DNA of 9,727 nt from Psychrobacter sp. (GTDB lineage Bacteria > Pseudomonadota > Gammaproteobacteria > Pseudomonadales > Moraxellaceae): positions 1-9,727 of the forward strand of contig JAAXIL010000016.1 in NCBI GenBank assembly GCA_012270355.1, in the 5' to 3' direction. Numbering within the stretch: the first letter of the stretch is position 1; every line of letters begins with the position of its first letter. Below are positions 1 through 8,680 of this stretch, piece after piece. Both the position numbers and the translations under genes were made by a program. The notes under the pieces are model-generated. The model did not search any database, had not been told where the DNA came from, and saw nothing but the letters and a program-made list of their open reading frames with translations.

Positions 1-1660
1 CGATAAATTCAACCACCCGAGGGCGGTTGTAACCCGTGAGATTGGCTTTGCCATAATTGATGACTTCATCTTCGGTTAAACTTGGGTCAGATTTCACCAC
101 AAAAATCTTTGGAGTTTCGCCACTCTTCTCATCTTCGATGCCAATCACGCCACATTCCAAAATCTTCGGATGCCCTGCCATGACGTCCTCAACCTCATTC
201 GGATAAACATTAAAGCCCGACACCAAAATCATGTCTTTTTTGCGATCCACAATGGTGACATAGCCTTCATTGTCCATGATACCAATGTCGCCTGTGCGGA
301 AAAATCCGTCATCGGTCATCACGTTCGCCGTGGCATCTTCACGGTTCCAATAACCCTTCATCACCTGCGGACCACGCACACTAATCTCACCCCGTTCGCC
401 AATGGCAACCTCATTACCTGCCTCATCCAAAATCGCCACGTCCGTACCCGGCATCGGCACGCCAATCGTGCCGGTGAAGTGATTTTCTTTAATGGAATTG
501 GCAGTGGCAACAGGAGAGGTTTCTGACAGTCCATAACCTTGAATAATCACACTACCCGTTACTTGTTCCCATTTCTCAGCAGTTGGTTTTAGAACCGCCA
601 TGCCGCCACCCATTGACATCTTCAGTTTGCTGTGATCCAGTGACTGGAATGCTTCTGAGTTAGCAAGGGCATTAAACAAGGTATTTACCGCAGGGAAAAA
701 GGCGGGCGGATAGTCCTTATAAGCTTTAATAAGGCTTTTGCCATCCCGTGGGTTTGGTACGAGTGACAAAATACAACCCCGATAAATACCGAACATACCA
801 CAAACTGTGAATGAGAAAATGTGATAGAGCGGTAAGGCGGTAATAATTACCGGCTGTTCGCCACGGGCTTCAAACTCGTCGAACTCATCGCCCAAAAAGG
901 TGTTACATTGAATGAGGTTTGCCACGATATTTCTGTGCGTGAGCATCGCTCCTTTTGCCACCCCAGTTGTACCGCCTGTGTATTGTAAGATGGCAATGTC
1001 ATTTAAGGTGACATCGCTTGGGCGTTTGTAGCGACTGGCAGAATGGCGACCCAGCACGCTTTTAAATTTTTGATGTCCAGGGATATTATATGATGGCACC
1101 ATCTTTTTGACATGACGCACCACATTGGTGACCATAAAGCCTTTTAGCGACCCCATCAAATCACCCATTGCGGTTACGACAACATGTTTAACACGGCTCT
1201 CGTCAATGTCGGCATAGGTTTTGGCAAAGTTTTCTAAGATAAATAGAACTTTGGCATCAGAATCATCGAGCTGGTGTTCTAACTCTTTGGTGGTATAAAG
1301 CGGGTTGACATTCACAAGCGTCATGCCTGCTCTAAGCACGCCAATCATGGTGACGGGCAATTGCAAAATGTTCGGCATCATCACCGCCACTTTGTCACCT
1401 TTTTTTAGACCCAGCGATTGCAAATATACGGCAATTTGTCGACTGTACTCATCCACATCAGCAAAAGACAGTTCCGCCCCCATACACACATAGGCTGTAC
1501 GGTCAGCATATTTATTTAATTTTTGCTCACACACATCAATGAGTGAGGTGTTATTCGAAGGTAGATTAATGTTGTAATTCAAGCCCAGACGGTCATACGT
1601 TTTTAACCAAGGCTTGTCATTGTGACGGATGAGGTTGTCTGCGTTTTTGCTATCGTCCAT
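1..1660 (-). CDS. fadD: Long-chain-fatty-acid--CoA ligase (FadD), 3' end cut by window
   Basis: Activates long-chain fatty acids to acyl-CoA through an acyl-AMP intermediate at the inner membrane, feeding beta-oxidation. The 553 visible codons follow the FadD pattern throughout. The AMP-binding P-loop YTGGTTGVAKG starts at residue 227, GYGLSETSP lies at 375-383, and the TGD of the fatty-acyl-CoA synthetase signature has its Asp at 458, followed by VDRKKDMILVSGFNVYPNE. By comparison with E. coli FadD (561 aa), the N-terminus is about 15 residues longer and about 28 C-terminal residues, including the catalytic A10-motif lysine, lie outside the window. The ATG at 1658-1660 is preceded by AGGAGA (1669-1674, minus strand) at 8 nt spacing, which fixes the start. 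It is divergent from parC. No frameshift is seen. Confidence 0.95.
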   Translation of the reverse strand, partial: MDDSKNADNLIRHNDKPWLKTYDRLGLNYNINLPSNNTSLIDVCEQKLNKYADRTAYVCMGAELSFADVDEYSRQIAVYLQSLGLKKGDKVAVMMPNILQLPVTMIGVLRAGMTLVNVNPLYTTKELEHQLDDSDAKVLFILENFAKTYADIDESRVKHVVVTAMGDLMGSLKGFMVTNVVRHVKKMVPSYNIPGHQKFKSVLGRHSASRYKRPSDVTLNDIAILQYTGGTTGVAKGAMLTHRNIVANLIQCNTFLGDEFDEFEARGEQPVIITALPLYHIFSFTVCGMFGIYRGCILSLVPNPRDGKSLIKAYKDYPPAFFPAVNTLFNALANSEAFQSLDHSKLKMSMGGGMAVLKPTAEKWEQVTGSVIIQGYGLSETSPVATANSIKENHFTGTIGVPMPGTDVAILDEAGNEVAIGERGEISVRGPQVMKGYWNREDATANVMTDDGFFRTGDIGIMDNEGYVTIVDRKKDMILVSGFNVYPNEVEDVMAGHPKILECGVIGIEDEKSGETPKIFVVKSDPSLTEDEVINYGKANLTGYNRPRVVEFI

Positions 1661-1668
1661 GAAACGGT

Positions 1669-1674
1669 TCTCCT
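1669..1674 (-). promoter_or_regulatory. Ribosome binding site of fadD
   Basis: AGGAGA on the minus strand, 8 nt from the fadD ATG. It supports the chosen start. Confidence 0.7.
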
Positions 1675-1714
1675 AAGATGAATTAAACGGATAGTTGAAG
1701 AAATAAACTTCTCT

Positions 1715-1744
1715 AAAATACACTAGTTTAGTCGGGTTTCACAA
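1715..1744 (-). promoter_or_regulatory. Candidate sigma70 promoter for fadD
   Basis: On the minus strand, TTGTGA (1739-1744) and TATTTT (1715-1720) are separated by 18 bp. This would give a leader of about 50 nt before the fadD start. The -10 lies inside a short inverted repeat, CTAAA/TTTAG with 9 nt between arms (1713-1731), which could be an operator; it does not match a FadR or PsrA box that I recognise. This is a visual match to consensus only. Confidence 0.35.
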
Positions 1745-1966
1745 CATTTTTTGCGTCTCTGTTCTAAATAAGCGGTGACCATAAAGCATATCATCTTAGG
1801 TTGTCAACTTTGTCTAAACAATCCCAAATCAAGTCCACAACCAAATAATGGCGACACTCATTTGCGACACCTGTTGTCGTTTAATTTGACCTCCGTCTTA
1901 TGATTTACTTTTTAAGATGGGAAAATTAAGCTAGGATAAAGTTTAATTTCATAAAAGAAGATATCC

Positions 1967-4261
1967 ATGTCCGATTTAACCCAAGCCCAATCCGTCCTCG
2001 ATCAGATGGATACTCGTTCGGTTGCCGAATTTACCGAGCAGTCGTACCTCAATTACGCCATGTACGTCATCATGGACAGGGCGTTGCCACACATCTCTGA
2101 CGGCTTAAAGCCCGTGCAACGTCGCATCATCTATGCCATGAGCGAGCTTGGGCTAAAAGCTTCCGCCAAACCAAAAAAGTCGGCTCGCACTGTGGGGGAT
2201 GTGCTGGGTAAATATCATCCGCACGGTGACAGTGCCTGCTATGAAGCGATGGTGCTGATGGCACAGCCGTTTAGCTACCGATATCCACTCATCGCGGGGC
2301 AAGGCAACTGGGGCAGCCCTGATGACCCCAAATCATTTGCCGCCATGCGATACACCGAAGCCAAGATGAGTGCCTATGCCAACACCTTGCTGACCGAACT
2401 CGGTCAAGGTACGGTGGATTGGCAAGACAACTTTGACGGCTCATTGCAAGAGCCTGTGACTTTGCCTGCTCGTTTGCCGAATATTTTGCTCAACGGCACG
2501 ACAGGTATTGCGGTGGGCATGGCAACCGACATTCCACCCCACAACCTAACTGAAGTGGTGCGGGCGTGTGTTCGTTTGCTCAAAAATCCCGACCTGTCGG
2601 TCAAACAACTCACGCAGTCCATTCCTGCCCCTGATTTGCCAACCCATGCCGAAATCATCACGCCCAAAGCCGATTTGCAAGCCTTGTATGAGACGGGCAA
2701 AGGCAGTTATAAAATGCGGGCGATGTATGAGCTGGACAAAAATGACAAGTCACAAGTCATCATCACTGCCCTGCCCTATCAGGTGTCTGGCAATAAAATC
2801 ATTGAGCAAATTGCCAAGCTGATGACCGACAAAAAGTTGCCGTGGGTGACCGACATCAATGATGAGTCCGATCACGAAAAGCCGTGCCGTATCGTGCTCA
2901 GTCTGCGTTCTACACGGGTGGACGTTGAGCGAGTAATGAGCCATTTGTTTGCCAGTACCGAGCTTGAGAGTAATTATCGAGTCAATCTCAACCTGATTGG
3001 CTTAAACGGCAAGCCACAAGTAAAAAATCTCAAGGAAATTTTAAGCGAATGGCTCACCTCTCGCCGTGCGGTGGTGACTCGTCGTATTCAACATCGCTTA
3101 GACAAAATTGATGACCGTTTGCATATTTTGGCAGGCTTGTTAATTGCTTATTTGAACATTGATGAGGTCATTGCCATCATTCGGGAAGAAGAAGACCCCA
3201 AAGCGGAGTTGATGAGCCGTTTTGAGTTGTCTGCCATTCAAGCCGATGCGATTTTGAATATTCGTTTGCGTCAACTGGCGAAGCTGGAAGAAATCGAATT
3301 ACGCACGGAACAAGACGAACTTGGCAAAGAGCGAGCCAAACTGCAAAACTACCTTGATGATGCTGACAGCTTAACCAATTTGATGATTGATGAGCTGACC
3401 GCCGACATGAAAGAACACGGCGACGCTCGCATGTCGCCCGTGATGGAGCGAGAGGAAGCCACTGCTCTAAAAGAGTCTGACCTCATTCCTAGCGAGCCTG
3501 TCACGGCGATTTTGTCGAAAGCAGGTTGGGTACGTTCGGCAAAAGGGCACGATGTGGACGCACCCAACATGAGCTACCGCTCGGGCGATGCCTATCAATC
3601 GCACATCAATGCCAAATCCAATGGTAAAATTTACATCATGGATACGGCAGGGCGAAGCTACAGCATAGACGCTCACACGCTTGCCTCAGCCCGAGGACAG
3701 GGCGACCCACTCACTAGCGTTCTCAAACCGCCAGCAGGGGCAAATTTTGTGCAACTGCTCGCTGGCGAAGCGGACGAAAAAGTGATTTTAGCCAGCTCGG
3801 CAGGCTATGGCTTTGTCAACACCTTGGGCAATCTCGACACCAACCAAAAGGCAGGCAAAAACATCATCAACTTTGCCGATGATGCCACACTGCTCGATGT
3901 GGTGACCGTGCAATCTAAAGATCTCGAGATTGAAGATGATAACGGCAATACGCTCACCAAACCTGCTCACGACCAATTGGCAGTAGCGACTTCGGCAGGC
4001 TATTTGCTGGTATTCTCACTGGAGGAGTTGCCCGAACAAGCCCGTGGCAAAGGCAACAAGTTGATTAACCTCAAAGACGGTGAGGAAGTGGTTGCCATCA
4101 CGCCACTGCACCATACGGATAGCTTAACCATCACCGCAGGCAAACGTCATGTGACGCTCAAACCAAACGACCTTGCTAATTACACAGGTAAACGGGGCAA
4201 CCGTGGCTCGCAGTTGCCAAGAGGGTTTCAGGGTGTGAGTGGGATTAGGGTGGCTGAGTGA
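1967..4261 (+). CDS. parC: DNA topoisomerase IV subunit A (ParC)
   Basis: Breakage-reunion subunit of topoisomerase IV, acting with ParE to decatenate daughter chromosomes. The protein has 764 aa (E. coli ParC has 752) and aligns with it throughout. The active-site tyrosine is Y129 in AAMRYTE (E. coli Y120). The quinolone-resistance region reads [13 protein letters not shown] with S89 and E93, the susceptible-type residues at E. coli positions 80 and 84. The tower and C-gate coiled coil span about 370-490. The C-terminal beta-pinwheel starts near 508 ([20 protein letters not shown]) and carries the degenerate GyrA-box-like ARGQGDP at 575-581, which favours ParC over GyrA. An acidic stretch near 648-662 (LEIEDDNGN) looks longer than in E. 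coli. The ATG is preceded only by a weak AGAAGA. The stop overlaps the next gene. Confidence 0.97.
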   Translation: MSDLTQAQSVLDQMDTRSVAEFTEQSYLNYAMYVIMDRALPHISDGLKPVQRRIIYAMSELGLKASAKPKKSARTVGDVLGKYHPHGDSACYEAMVLMAQPFSYRYPLIAGQGNWGSPDDPKSFAAMRYTEAKMSAYANTLLTELGQGTVDWQDNFDGSLQEPVTLPARLPNILLNGTTGIAVGMATDIPPHNLTEVVRACVRLLKNPDLSVKQLTQSIPAPDLPTHAEIITPKADLQALYETGKGSYKMRAMYELDKNDKSQVIITALPYQVSGNKIIEQIAKLMTDKKLPWVTDINDESDHEKPCRIVLSLRSTRVDVERVMSHLFASTELESNYRVNLNLIGLNGKPQVKNLKEILSEWLTSRRAVVTRRIQHRLDKIDDRLHILAGLLIAYLNIDEVIAIIREEEDPKAELMSRFELSAIQADAILNIRLRQLAKLEEIELRTEQDELGKERAKLQNYLDDADSLTNLMIDELTADMKEHGDARMSPVMEREEATALKESDLIPSEPVTAILSKAGWVRSAKGHDVDAPNMSYRSGDAYQSHINAKSNGKIYIMDTAGRSYSIDAHTLASARGQGDPLTSVLKPPAGANFVQLLAGEADEKVILASSAGYGFVNTLGNLDTNQKAGKNIINFADDATLLDVVTVQSKDLEIEDDNGNTLTKPAHDQLAVATSAGYLLVFSLEELPEQARGKGNKLINLKDGEEVVAITPLHHTDSLTITAGKRHVTLKPNDLANYTGKRGNRGSQLPRGFQGVSGIRVAE
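4247..4261 (+). promoter_or_regulatory. Translational coupling site parC / NYN-LOTUS gene
   Basis: The parC TGA (4259-4261) overlaps the GTG start (4258-4260) of the next gene as GTGA, with AGGG at 4247-4250 as ribosome binding site inside the last parC codons. A second Shine-Dalgarno-like AAGGAG lies just downstream at 4264-4269, but the codon that follows it in frame is ATA, too close and not a normal start. Homologous domains often begin M-K-K-F, and here the same stretch reads I-K-K-F, so a former ATG may have been lost. Confidence 0.45.
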
Positions 4262-5223
4262 ATAAGGAGATAAAAAAATTCGCCGTTTTAATTGATGCGG
4301 ATAATACGTCTGCACACGCCATCGAACCTGTCCTTGAAGAAATTGCGAAATATGGCATTGCCAGTGTCAAACGTATTTATGGCGATTGGAGCATGGAAAA
4401 TTTGCAAACATGGCGAGATAAATTACTGCCCAATGCCATAACGCCCGTGCAACAGTTTGCCTATGTGAAGCAAAAAGATGCGACCGACATGAAACTGGTC
4501 ATTGATGCCATGGATTTATTGTACGCTGGCGATTTGGATGGATTTTGTATTGTCTCAAGCGACAGCGATTTTACGCCTTTAGTTTCTCGCATTCGAGAAA
4601 GTGGTTTAACGGTTTATGGTTTTGGCAAACAAAATACGGTCAACTCATTTGTTAATGCGTGCGACCGTTTTTTCTATATCGAAAATTTGATGCCTCTTAA
4701 AAACAAATCTGAAGGTACGGTTAATCAGGAAAAAACCGTTAGTGAAGTGAACGAACTAACATCACAGCCCATCAATATTGATTCCCAAACACTTAATCTG
4801 ATTTATAAAGCAGTTAAGGAATGTACCAAAGATAATGGCTGGGCAAGTCTTAGTGAAGTAGGAAGCTATATCAGCACGGTTAAACCTGACTTTGATACTC
4901 GAACTTATGGATACAGCAAATTATCAGAATTTATAAACTCATTGCCAAAATTTGAGACAAACATAGCGGATAAAACCATTTACGTGAGAAAATTTAGCTT
5001 TGCTAAGTTTATTAGCTGTATTAGAAATCTTATTAGCCAACAGGTAGGAACGGGTGATTGGATGAGTATTAAGACGGTTGCACATATTCTTTATCAGCAA
5101 CGTCATGCAAATGGCTTGGACAACCATAATCAAGACGATATTCTACAAAAAATTAAAGCCATTTATGGTTCTTATCTGGAATTTGATGAGCATAAAACTA
5201 AGGTAAAACTACCTATTGAGTAA
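4258..5223 (+). CDS. NYN domain (PIN-like nuclease) protein with LOTUS/OST-HTH RNA-binding domain
   Basis: A 321-aa protein. Residues 7-143 form an NYN/DUF88 (LabA-like) domain: the acidic set is visible as D13/D15/N16 (LIDADN), D77 and D83 ([15 protein letters not shown]), and D102/D104 (VSSDSDF), as expected for a metal-dependent RNase. Residues about 147-172 form a polar linker. Residues 175-246 match the OST-HTH/LOTUS winged-helix pattern, including [21 protein letters not shown] and a final beta strand TIYVRKF. Residues 247-321 ([13 protein letters not shown]...) look like a second, diverged helical or winged-helix unit. LOTUS domains bind RNA in other proteins; the target here is unknown. 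Start is GTG, sharing GTGA with the parC stop, with AGGG (4247-4250) 7 nt upstream. The gene is distinctly AT-rich, with 28% GC in sampled 60-bp stretches near 4921-5040 against about 53% in parC, which suggests acquisition from elsewhere. The second domain is less sure than the first two. Confidence 0.85.
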   Translation: MNKEIKKFAVLIDADNTSAHAIEPVLEEIAKYGIASVKRIYGDWSMENLQTWRDKLLPNAITPVQQFAYVKQKDATDMKLVIDAMDLLYAGDLDGFCIVSSDSDFTPLVSRIRESGLTVYGFGKQNTVNSFVNACDRFFYIENLMPLKNKSEGTVNQEKTVSEVNELTSQPINIDSQTLNLIYKAVKECTKDNGWASLSEVGSYISTVKPDFDTRTYGYSKLSEFINSLPKFETNIADKTIYVRKFSFAKFISCIRNLISQQVGTGDWMSIKTVAHILYQQRHANGLDNHNQDDILQKIKAIYGSYLEFDEHKTKVKLPIE

Positions 5224-5344
5224 AGCTCATCAAATCAAGTTCATTTATCATTCCAAAGCCCCAAACCCCCTTCCCATCAAAAATATCACCAATCTCATCC
5301 CAATCAGGTTTAATATTGCACTCAATCCCATCTTGCTGAGACAC
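5213..5344 (-). pseudogene. Possible small ORF or C-terminal gene remnant, unrecognised
   Basis: The minus strand is open from 5374 down to a TAG at 5213-5215. From a GTG at 5342-5344 it encodes 43 residues. The reading has protein-like features: acidic, aromatic and glycine-rich stretches such as KPDWDEIGDIFDGKG and [15 protein letters not shown]. The plus strand here is C-rich and G-poor, so the minus strand is purine-rich, as is common for coding strands. The frame overlaps the last codons of the NYN gene and, upstream, the first codons of the paeA-like gene, where a TAA stops it. I do not recognise a family. It may be the tail of a gene lost when the NYN gene arrived, a tiny real gene, or chance. 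Confidence 0.25.
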
Positions 5345-5346
5345 CC

Positions 5347-6675
5347 ATGAGCCTGTCCCTCGCCAGTCTATTGATTATCCTGCTGATTGCCCTAAGTGCC
5401 ATCGTCTCAAGCTCTGAGCTGGCGTTGGCATCGGCACGCAAAATCAAACTCCAAATTCTTGCTAAAGAAGGCGATATCCGTGCCCTTGAAGTGATGAAAA
5501 TGCAAGAACACCCCGGCAGTTTCATCACGGTGGTGCAAGTTGCCCTAAACGCCATTGCCATTTTGGCTGGGGTTATCGGTGAGGCATCTATCAGCCCCTA
5601 TTTATTGGGCGTGGTGGGGCATGAAACGCTGGCATCTGTCCTATCGTTTATGGTGGTCACCAGTGTATTCGTGCTGTTTGCTGACCTGATGCCCAAACGA
5701 CTTGCCATGTCCAACGCCGAAGCCATCGCTCTAAAAATGGTGCGTCCCATGCTGGTGCTGATTTTTGTCTTAAAGCCCTTGATTTGGGTGTTTGATGGCA
5801 CTGCTAATACGGTGTTTAAACTGTTTGGCATCTCTACCGTGCGACAAGAAGAGATGACCTCAGAGGACATCTATGCCGTGATGGATGCAGGTGCCGAAGC
5901 TGGCGTGGTGGGTCATCAAGAGCATCACCTGATTGAAAACATTTTTGAGATGCAAGAACGTACCGTCACTTCGGTGATGACTGCCCGTGAGTATATCGAA
6001 TATATCGACGTGGATGACGACAAACAGTCCATCATTAACCTAATGATACGTGCCCCGCACCATAAATTTTTGGTATGCCGTGAGGACGATTTAGAACAAA
6101 TCATTGGCTATGTGGAATCACGCCACTATTTGGCACAGGTGCTTCAACAGCAGGAAGTCAATTTGTTAGACGACAGCATGATACGCTCGGCTCTTTTTAT
6201 TCCAGATACCTTGTCTTTGTTTGAGGTGCTCGAAACGTTTAAATCTACAGGGTCAGACTTTGCAGTTATCGTGAATGAATACGCCTTGGTGGTGGGGGTG
6301 ATTACCTTAAAAGATGTAATGAGCATTGTCATGGGCGAGCTGGTGACGACGGAAGAAGCCCCCATCGTGCAACGCTCGGATGACTCATGGCTCATTGATG
6401 GCATGACACCCATTGAGGACGTGGTGCGGGCATTGAACCTGCCTGCCCTACCCAACAGCGAAAACTACGAAACCATGAGCGGGTTTATGATGTATATGCT
6501 TCGCAAAATTCCCAAAAAGACGGACACTGTGGAATATGATGGGTTTAAGTTTGAGATATTGGACACCGAAGGCGTTAAAATCAATCAGCTTTTGGTCATT
6601 AAGCAGAATGCGGGCATACTAAGCACCGAGGTCAGCCCCAAACCACGCCCTGAAACCGTACCGCTTCATGACTGA
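5347..6675 (+). CDS. paeA: YtfL/PaeA-type membrane protein (DUF21, CBS pair, CorC_HlyC)
   Basis: A 442-aa inner-membrane protein collinear with E. coli YtfL/PaeA (about 447 aa), which has been linked to export of the polyamines putrescine and cadaverine. Residues 1-185 are the DUF21 (CNNM) transmembrane domain, with hydrophobic segments near 4-22, 60-80, 96-115 and 133-150, and family stretches SSSELALASARKIKL, TVVQVALNAIAILAG and FADLMPKR. Two CBS motifs follow (about 208-266 and 275-332, including DFAVIVNEYALVVGVITLKDVM). The CorC_HlyC domain is about 343-418 (WLIDGMTPIEDV, GGF/SGFMMYMLRKIPK). The ATG gives the family N-terminus, but its ribosome binding site is poor (TGAGA near 5337-5341). 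Substrate is assigned by homology; older databases call this a hemolysin or UPF0053 protein. Confidence 0.88.
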   Translation: MSLSLASLLIILLIALSAIVSSSELALASARKIKLQILAKEGDIRALEVMKMQEHPGSFITVVQVALNAIAILAGVIGEASISPYLLGVVGHETLASVLSFMVVTSVFVLFADLMPKRLAMSNAEAIALKMVRPMLVLIFVLKPLIWVFDGTANTVFKLFGISTVRQEEMTSEDIYAVMDAGAEAGVVGHQEHHLIENIFEMQERTVTSVMTAREYIEYIDVDDDKQSIINLMIRAPHHKFLVCREDDLEQIIGYVESRHYLAQVLQQQEVNLLDDSMIRSALFIPDTLSLFEVLETFKSTGSDFAVIVNEYALVVGVITLKDVMSIVMGELVTTEEAPIVQRSDDSWLIDGMTPIEDVVRALNLPALPNSENYETMSGFMMYMLRKIPKKTDTVEYDGFKFEILDTEGVKINQLLVIKQNAGILSTEVSPKPRPETVPLHD

Positions 6676-6727
6676 GCCAAATAGACAACGTCGCCAATGC
6701 CCATATCAATGCAATGCAAACGGAAGC

Positions 6728-7288
6728 CTATTTTTTAAACTGACCGCCCTGTATCAAATCCTCACACTCTCGAATGTCATCGAACAAATCCAAATCAGGA
6801 TTAACGTCATTTTGCTTGATGACGCTCATGTCACCCGTGGTTTCCATAATCACCGCAAACACTTCGGTTTTGGATTTAAGCCCATTTTTGCGTAGCACTT
6901 CTTGAATGTCACTTTTGGCAAGGTTGGCTTTTTTGATGTTGCTCCAATAATATTCGCCATGTGCCATCAATACCAATGGCTCATTATCCACTAAATATTT
7001 AATGGGTTTAACATGACGACGAAGCCAAGACACCACGCCCTGCAAGATAAACAACGAAGCGATGGCGACCAAGCCTTGCAACAGGGATGGATTTTTTGAC
7101 AGCACCGTAGATGCCAAGATGCTACCGATACCAACGGTCATGGCAAAGTCATGGCTGGACAGCTTGGAAAAACTTCTTAAGCCCATCAGGCGAGTAAATA
7201 GCATCAATCCCGCATAAATGCCTACTGCCGTCACAAATATGCCCAACACCTGCGTGCTATCCACTGCCATCCATTTTGACCAATCCAT
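6728..7288 (-). CDS. DUF421 family membrane protein (YetF/YcaP-like)
   Basis: A 186-aa protein. The N-terminal half is membrane-embedded, with hydrophobic segments near 13-31, 48-64 and 68-88. The DUF421 signature RLMGLRSFSKLSSHDF occupies 33-48, followed by AMTVGIGSILASTVLS. The cytosolic C-terminal part has the YetF-type motif of a short helix and a beta strand (SDIQEVLRKNGLKS, TEVFAVIMETTGDMSVI, about 126-157). Molecular function is unknown; B. subtilis relatives are spore or envelope proteins. It is shorter than YcaP and YetF (about 230 aa), lacking the far C-terminal extension. ATG start with AGGA 8 nt upstream (minus strand). It lies 64 bp downstream of the MBL-fold gene on the same strand, so the two probably share a transcript. 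It converges on the paeA-like gene with 52 bp between, which shows no clear hairpin. Confidence 0.85.
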   Translation of the reverse strand: MDWSKWMAVDSTQVLGIFVTAVGIYAGLMLFTRLMGLRSFSKLSSHDFAMTVGIGSILASTVLSKNPSLLQGLVAIASLFILQGVVSWLRRHVKPIKYLVDNEPLVLMAHGEYYWSNIKKANLAKSDIQEVLRKNGLKSKTEVFAVIMETTGDMSVIKQNDVNPDLDLFDDIRECEDLIQGGQFKK

Positions 7289-7303
7289 TTGTTATCCTTA
7301 ATT

Positions 7304-7321
7304 GTTGTTATCGTTGTTATT
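7304..7321. repeat. Two tandem 9-bp units GTTGTTAT(C/T)
   Basis: GTTGTTATC (7304-7312) and GTTGTTATT (7313-7321) lie in the 64-bp spacer between the MBL and DUF421 genes, just upstream of the DUF421 ribosome binding site. A further GTTATC is at 7291-7296. This is probably a simple low-complexity duplication. Confidence 0.5.
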
Positions 7322-7352
7322 GTCTTTTGTGAGCATCTCATTGTCTAAAAGA

Positions 7353-8507
7353 TTAATGTTGACTATCTTCCCACCACGCCTCATTCGGCAAATCGTCTAA
7401 ATCAAACACCTGCCCCACGCTCGGCGTGGCAAGCGTGATTTGTTCATCGGCTGGGCGATTGGCATTGCCTTGATGCACCGCCTGCGTGATACGGCGGATG
7501 GGTTCACGCCACTCGTGCATCGACAAATCAAACTTGCCCCAATGAATCGGAAGCACCACCTTTGCCTGCAAATCAAACCCTGCTTGTGCCGACTCTTCAG
7601 GTAGCATGAGCACGTCTCGCCAGCGTTCGTTATACGCCCCATCCTCGATAAATGCCACGTCAAATCCACCAAACCTTTCACCAATGTTGGCAAACTCAGG
7701 CGAATAGCCCCCATCGCCACTAAAATAAACGCTTAAATCTGGCGACACCACCGCCCAACTGCCCCACAGCGTGGTGCGATGGCCCGTTAGCCTGCGTCCG
7801 CTAAAATGGCGGGTTGGCGTGAAGGTGAGTTCAACGTCATCTAATTTCACCGATTCATACCAATCAAACTCGCTGATTTTGTCAGATGGCACGCCCCACC
7901 GCATTAAGTGCGACTTTACGCCCAAGGGCACATAAAAATGCCCCGTTTTAGCGTTGATTTGAGCAATGGCTTTATGGTCAAGATGGTCATAATGGTCATG
8001 CGAAATCAGCACCGCATCGACGTTCGGCAAGTCCGCCACCGTCGGCGTGTTTTGATACGCAAACGGCTTTCCGCCAATCGGCAACGGTGAGGCACGATGA
8101 AACACAGGGTCCGTAATCAGCGTTTTGCCTGCCGTCTTAAATAATACCGTCGAATGCCCCAGCCACACAAACTCACCATCGGTTAACGGTTCATTCAGCA
8201 GGTTTAACTTTTGCGACTGCACAGGCTCGCTAGGATTTTTACCCTTGGGCGGAAAGATGAATTGCCACAGCACATTGCCTTCGCTTGCTTGTTCACTTGC
8301 CGTGCCAGTCGATAGGTCAATGGTACTCGCATTGGTAGACGTGAGATTGACAAAGGTGTTGCCATCAAAGTTGGGCGAGGCGTTGATGCGAGCTTGCGTG
8401 TCGCTATCGGGCAAACCGCCGAAGGTCGGGGCGAATCTTAAAAATAGATAGGTCAGCACGATAACGCCTACAATGCAAATCACTAGCCATTTTAATAGGA
8501 CAAACAT
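7353..8507 (-). CDS. Membrane-anchored MBL-fold metallo-hydrolase (NAPE-PLD/RomA-like)
   Basis: A 384-aa protein (from the chosen ATG) with an N-terminal membrane anchor (FVLLKWLVICIVGVIVLTYLFL, residues about 2-23), a polar linker to about 85, then a metallo-beta-lactamase fold. Visible metal-site residues: H118 in LGHST, the HDHYDH motif at 170-175, H234 in PTRHFSGR, D265 in SGDGG, and H322 in HWGKFD. The order GHST...TDPVF...RASP fits the family of N-acyl-phosphatidylethanolamine phospholipase D and RomA; the substrate cannot be told, and the periplasmic placement is inferred. A reading frame extends nine codons further to a TTG (8532-8534), but the ATG at 8505-8507 has GAGGTG just upstream and starts directly at the anchor, so I prefer it. 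Probable first gene of a two-gene unit with the DUF421 gene. Confidence 0.88.
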   Translation of the reverse strand: MFVLLKWLVICIVGVIVLTYLFLRFAPTFGGLPDSDTQARINASPNFDGNTFVNLTSTNASTIDLSTGTASEQASEGNVLWQFIFPPKGKNPSEPVQSQKLNLLNEPLTDGEFVWLGHSTVLFKTAGKTLITDPVFHRASPLPIGGKPFAYQNTPTVADLPNVDAVLISHDHYDHLDHKAIAQINAKTGHFYVPLGVKSHLMRWGVPSDKISEFDWYESVKLDDVELTFTPTRHFSGRRLTGHRTTLWGSWAVVSPDLSVYFSGDGGYSPEFANIGERFGGFDVAFIEDGAYNERWRDVLMLPEESAQAGFDLQAKVVLPIHWGKFDLSMHEWREPIRRITQAVHQGNANRPADEQITLATPSVGQVFDLDDLPNEAWWEDSQH

Positions 8508-8597
8508 GGGCACCTCGAAGCAAGTTGAGGGCAAATAGTCATTCTATTTAACCGATAGTTTAACGAAGTGGTACGGAATTTTGGACAAAAAGTCGCC

Positions 8598-8625
8598 ATT
8601 ATAAAATGTGAATACAGGTGCTAAA
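8598..8625 (-). promoter_or_regulatory. Candidate promoter for the MBL-fold gene
   Basis: A perfect TATAAT reads on the minus strand at 8598-8603, about 90 bp upstream of the MBL start. The -35 is weak: TTTAGC (8620-8625) with a 16-bp spacer. Confidence 0.35.
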
Positions 8626-8680
8626 TATCAATGAGATTGATTTATCAAGGTATCACCCCCATCACAGTACGCTATCACCA

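Larger units (their letters stand above)
1661..1966. other. Divergent intergenic region fadD/parC
   Basis: This region has no convincing ORF. It must hold promoters for both flanking genes. On the plus strand, TTGTCG (1874-1879) with TATGAT (1899-1904, 19-bp spacer), or TTGACC (1886-1891) with an AT-rich segment near 1910-1915, are the best parC promoter candidates; neither is strong. A 7-bp direct repeat GCGACAC occurs at 1851-1857 and 1864-1870, and CGACA (1865-1869) can pair with TGTCG (1875-1879). These are possible regulator contacts but also within what chance allows. Confidence 0.4.

Noticed and set aside
170..526. Plus-strand 118-codon reading frame
   Set aside because: It lies entirely antisense to fadD, which has clear conserved motifs. 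The translation is histidine- and arginine-rich without family features.
1851..1879. GCGACAC direct repeats and CGACA/TGTCG inverted repeat as a regulator site
   Set aside because: The arms are only 5-7 bp and match no regulator I know. Mentioned in the intergenic entry but not called as an operator.
5322..5561. Minus-strand 79-codon reading frame at the start of the paeA-like gene
   Set aside because: It is antisense to the conserved DUF21 N-terminus and shows no recognisable features.
6668..6895. Plus-strand 75-codon reading frame after paeA
   Set aside because: It mostly overlaps the DUF421 gene antisense, and its start lies inside the end of the paeA-like gene without a good ribosome binding site.
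8125..8451. Plus-strand 108-codon reading frame
   Set aside because: It is antisense to the N-terminal linker and first MBL motifs, with no ribosome binding site of note.
8505..8534. TTG start nine codons upstream for the MBL-fold gene
   Set aside because: It has no ribosome binding site, while the internal ATG is preceded by GAGGTG and begins right at the membrane anchor.
8570..8603. Possible third half-copy of the palindromic element (GGTACGGAATTTT...TATA)
   Set aside because: Similarity is limited to about a dozen bases at one end, and no matching other half is present upstream.
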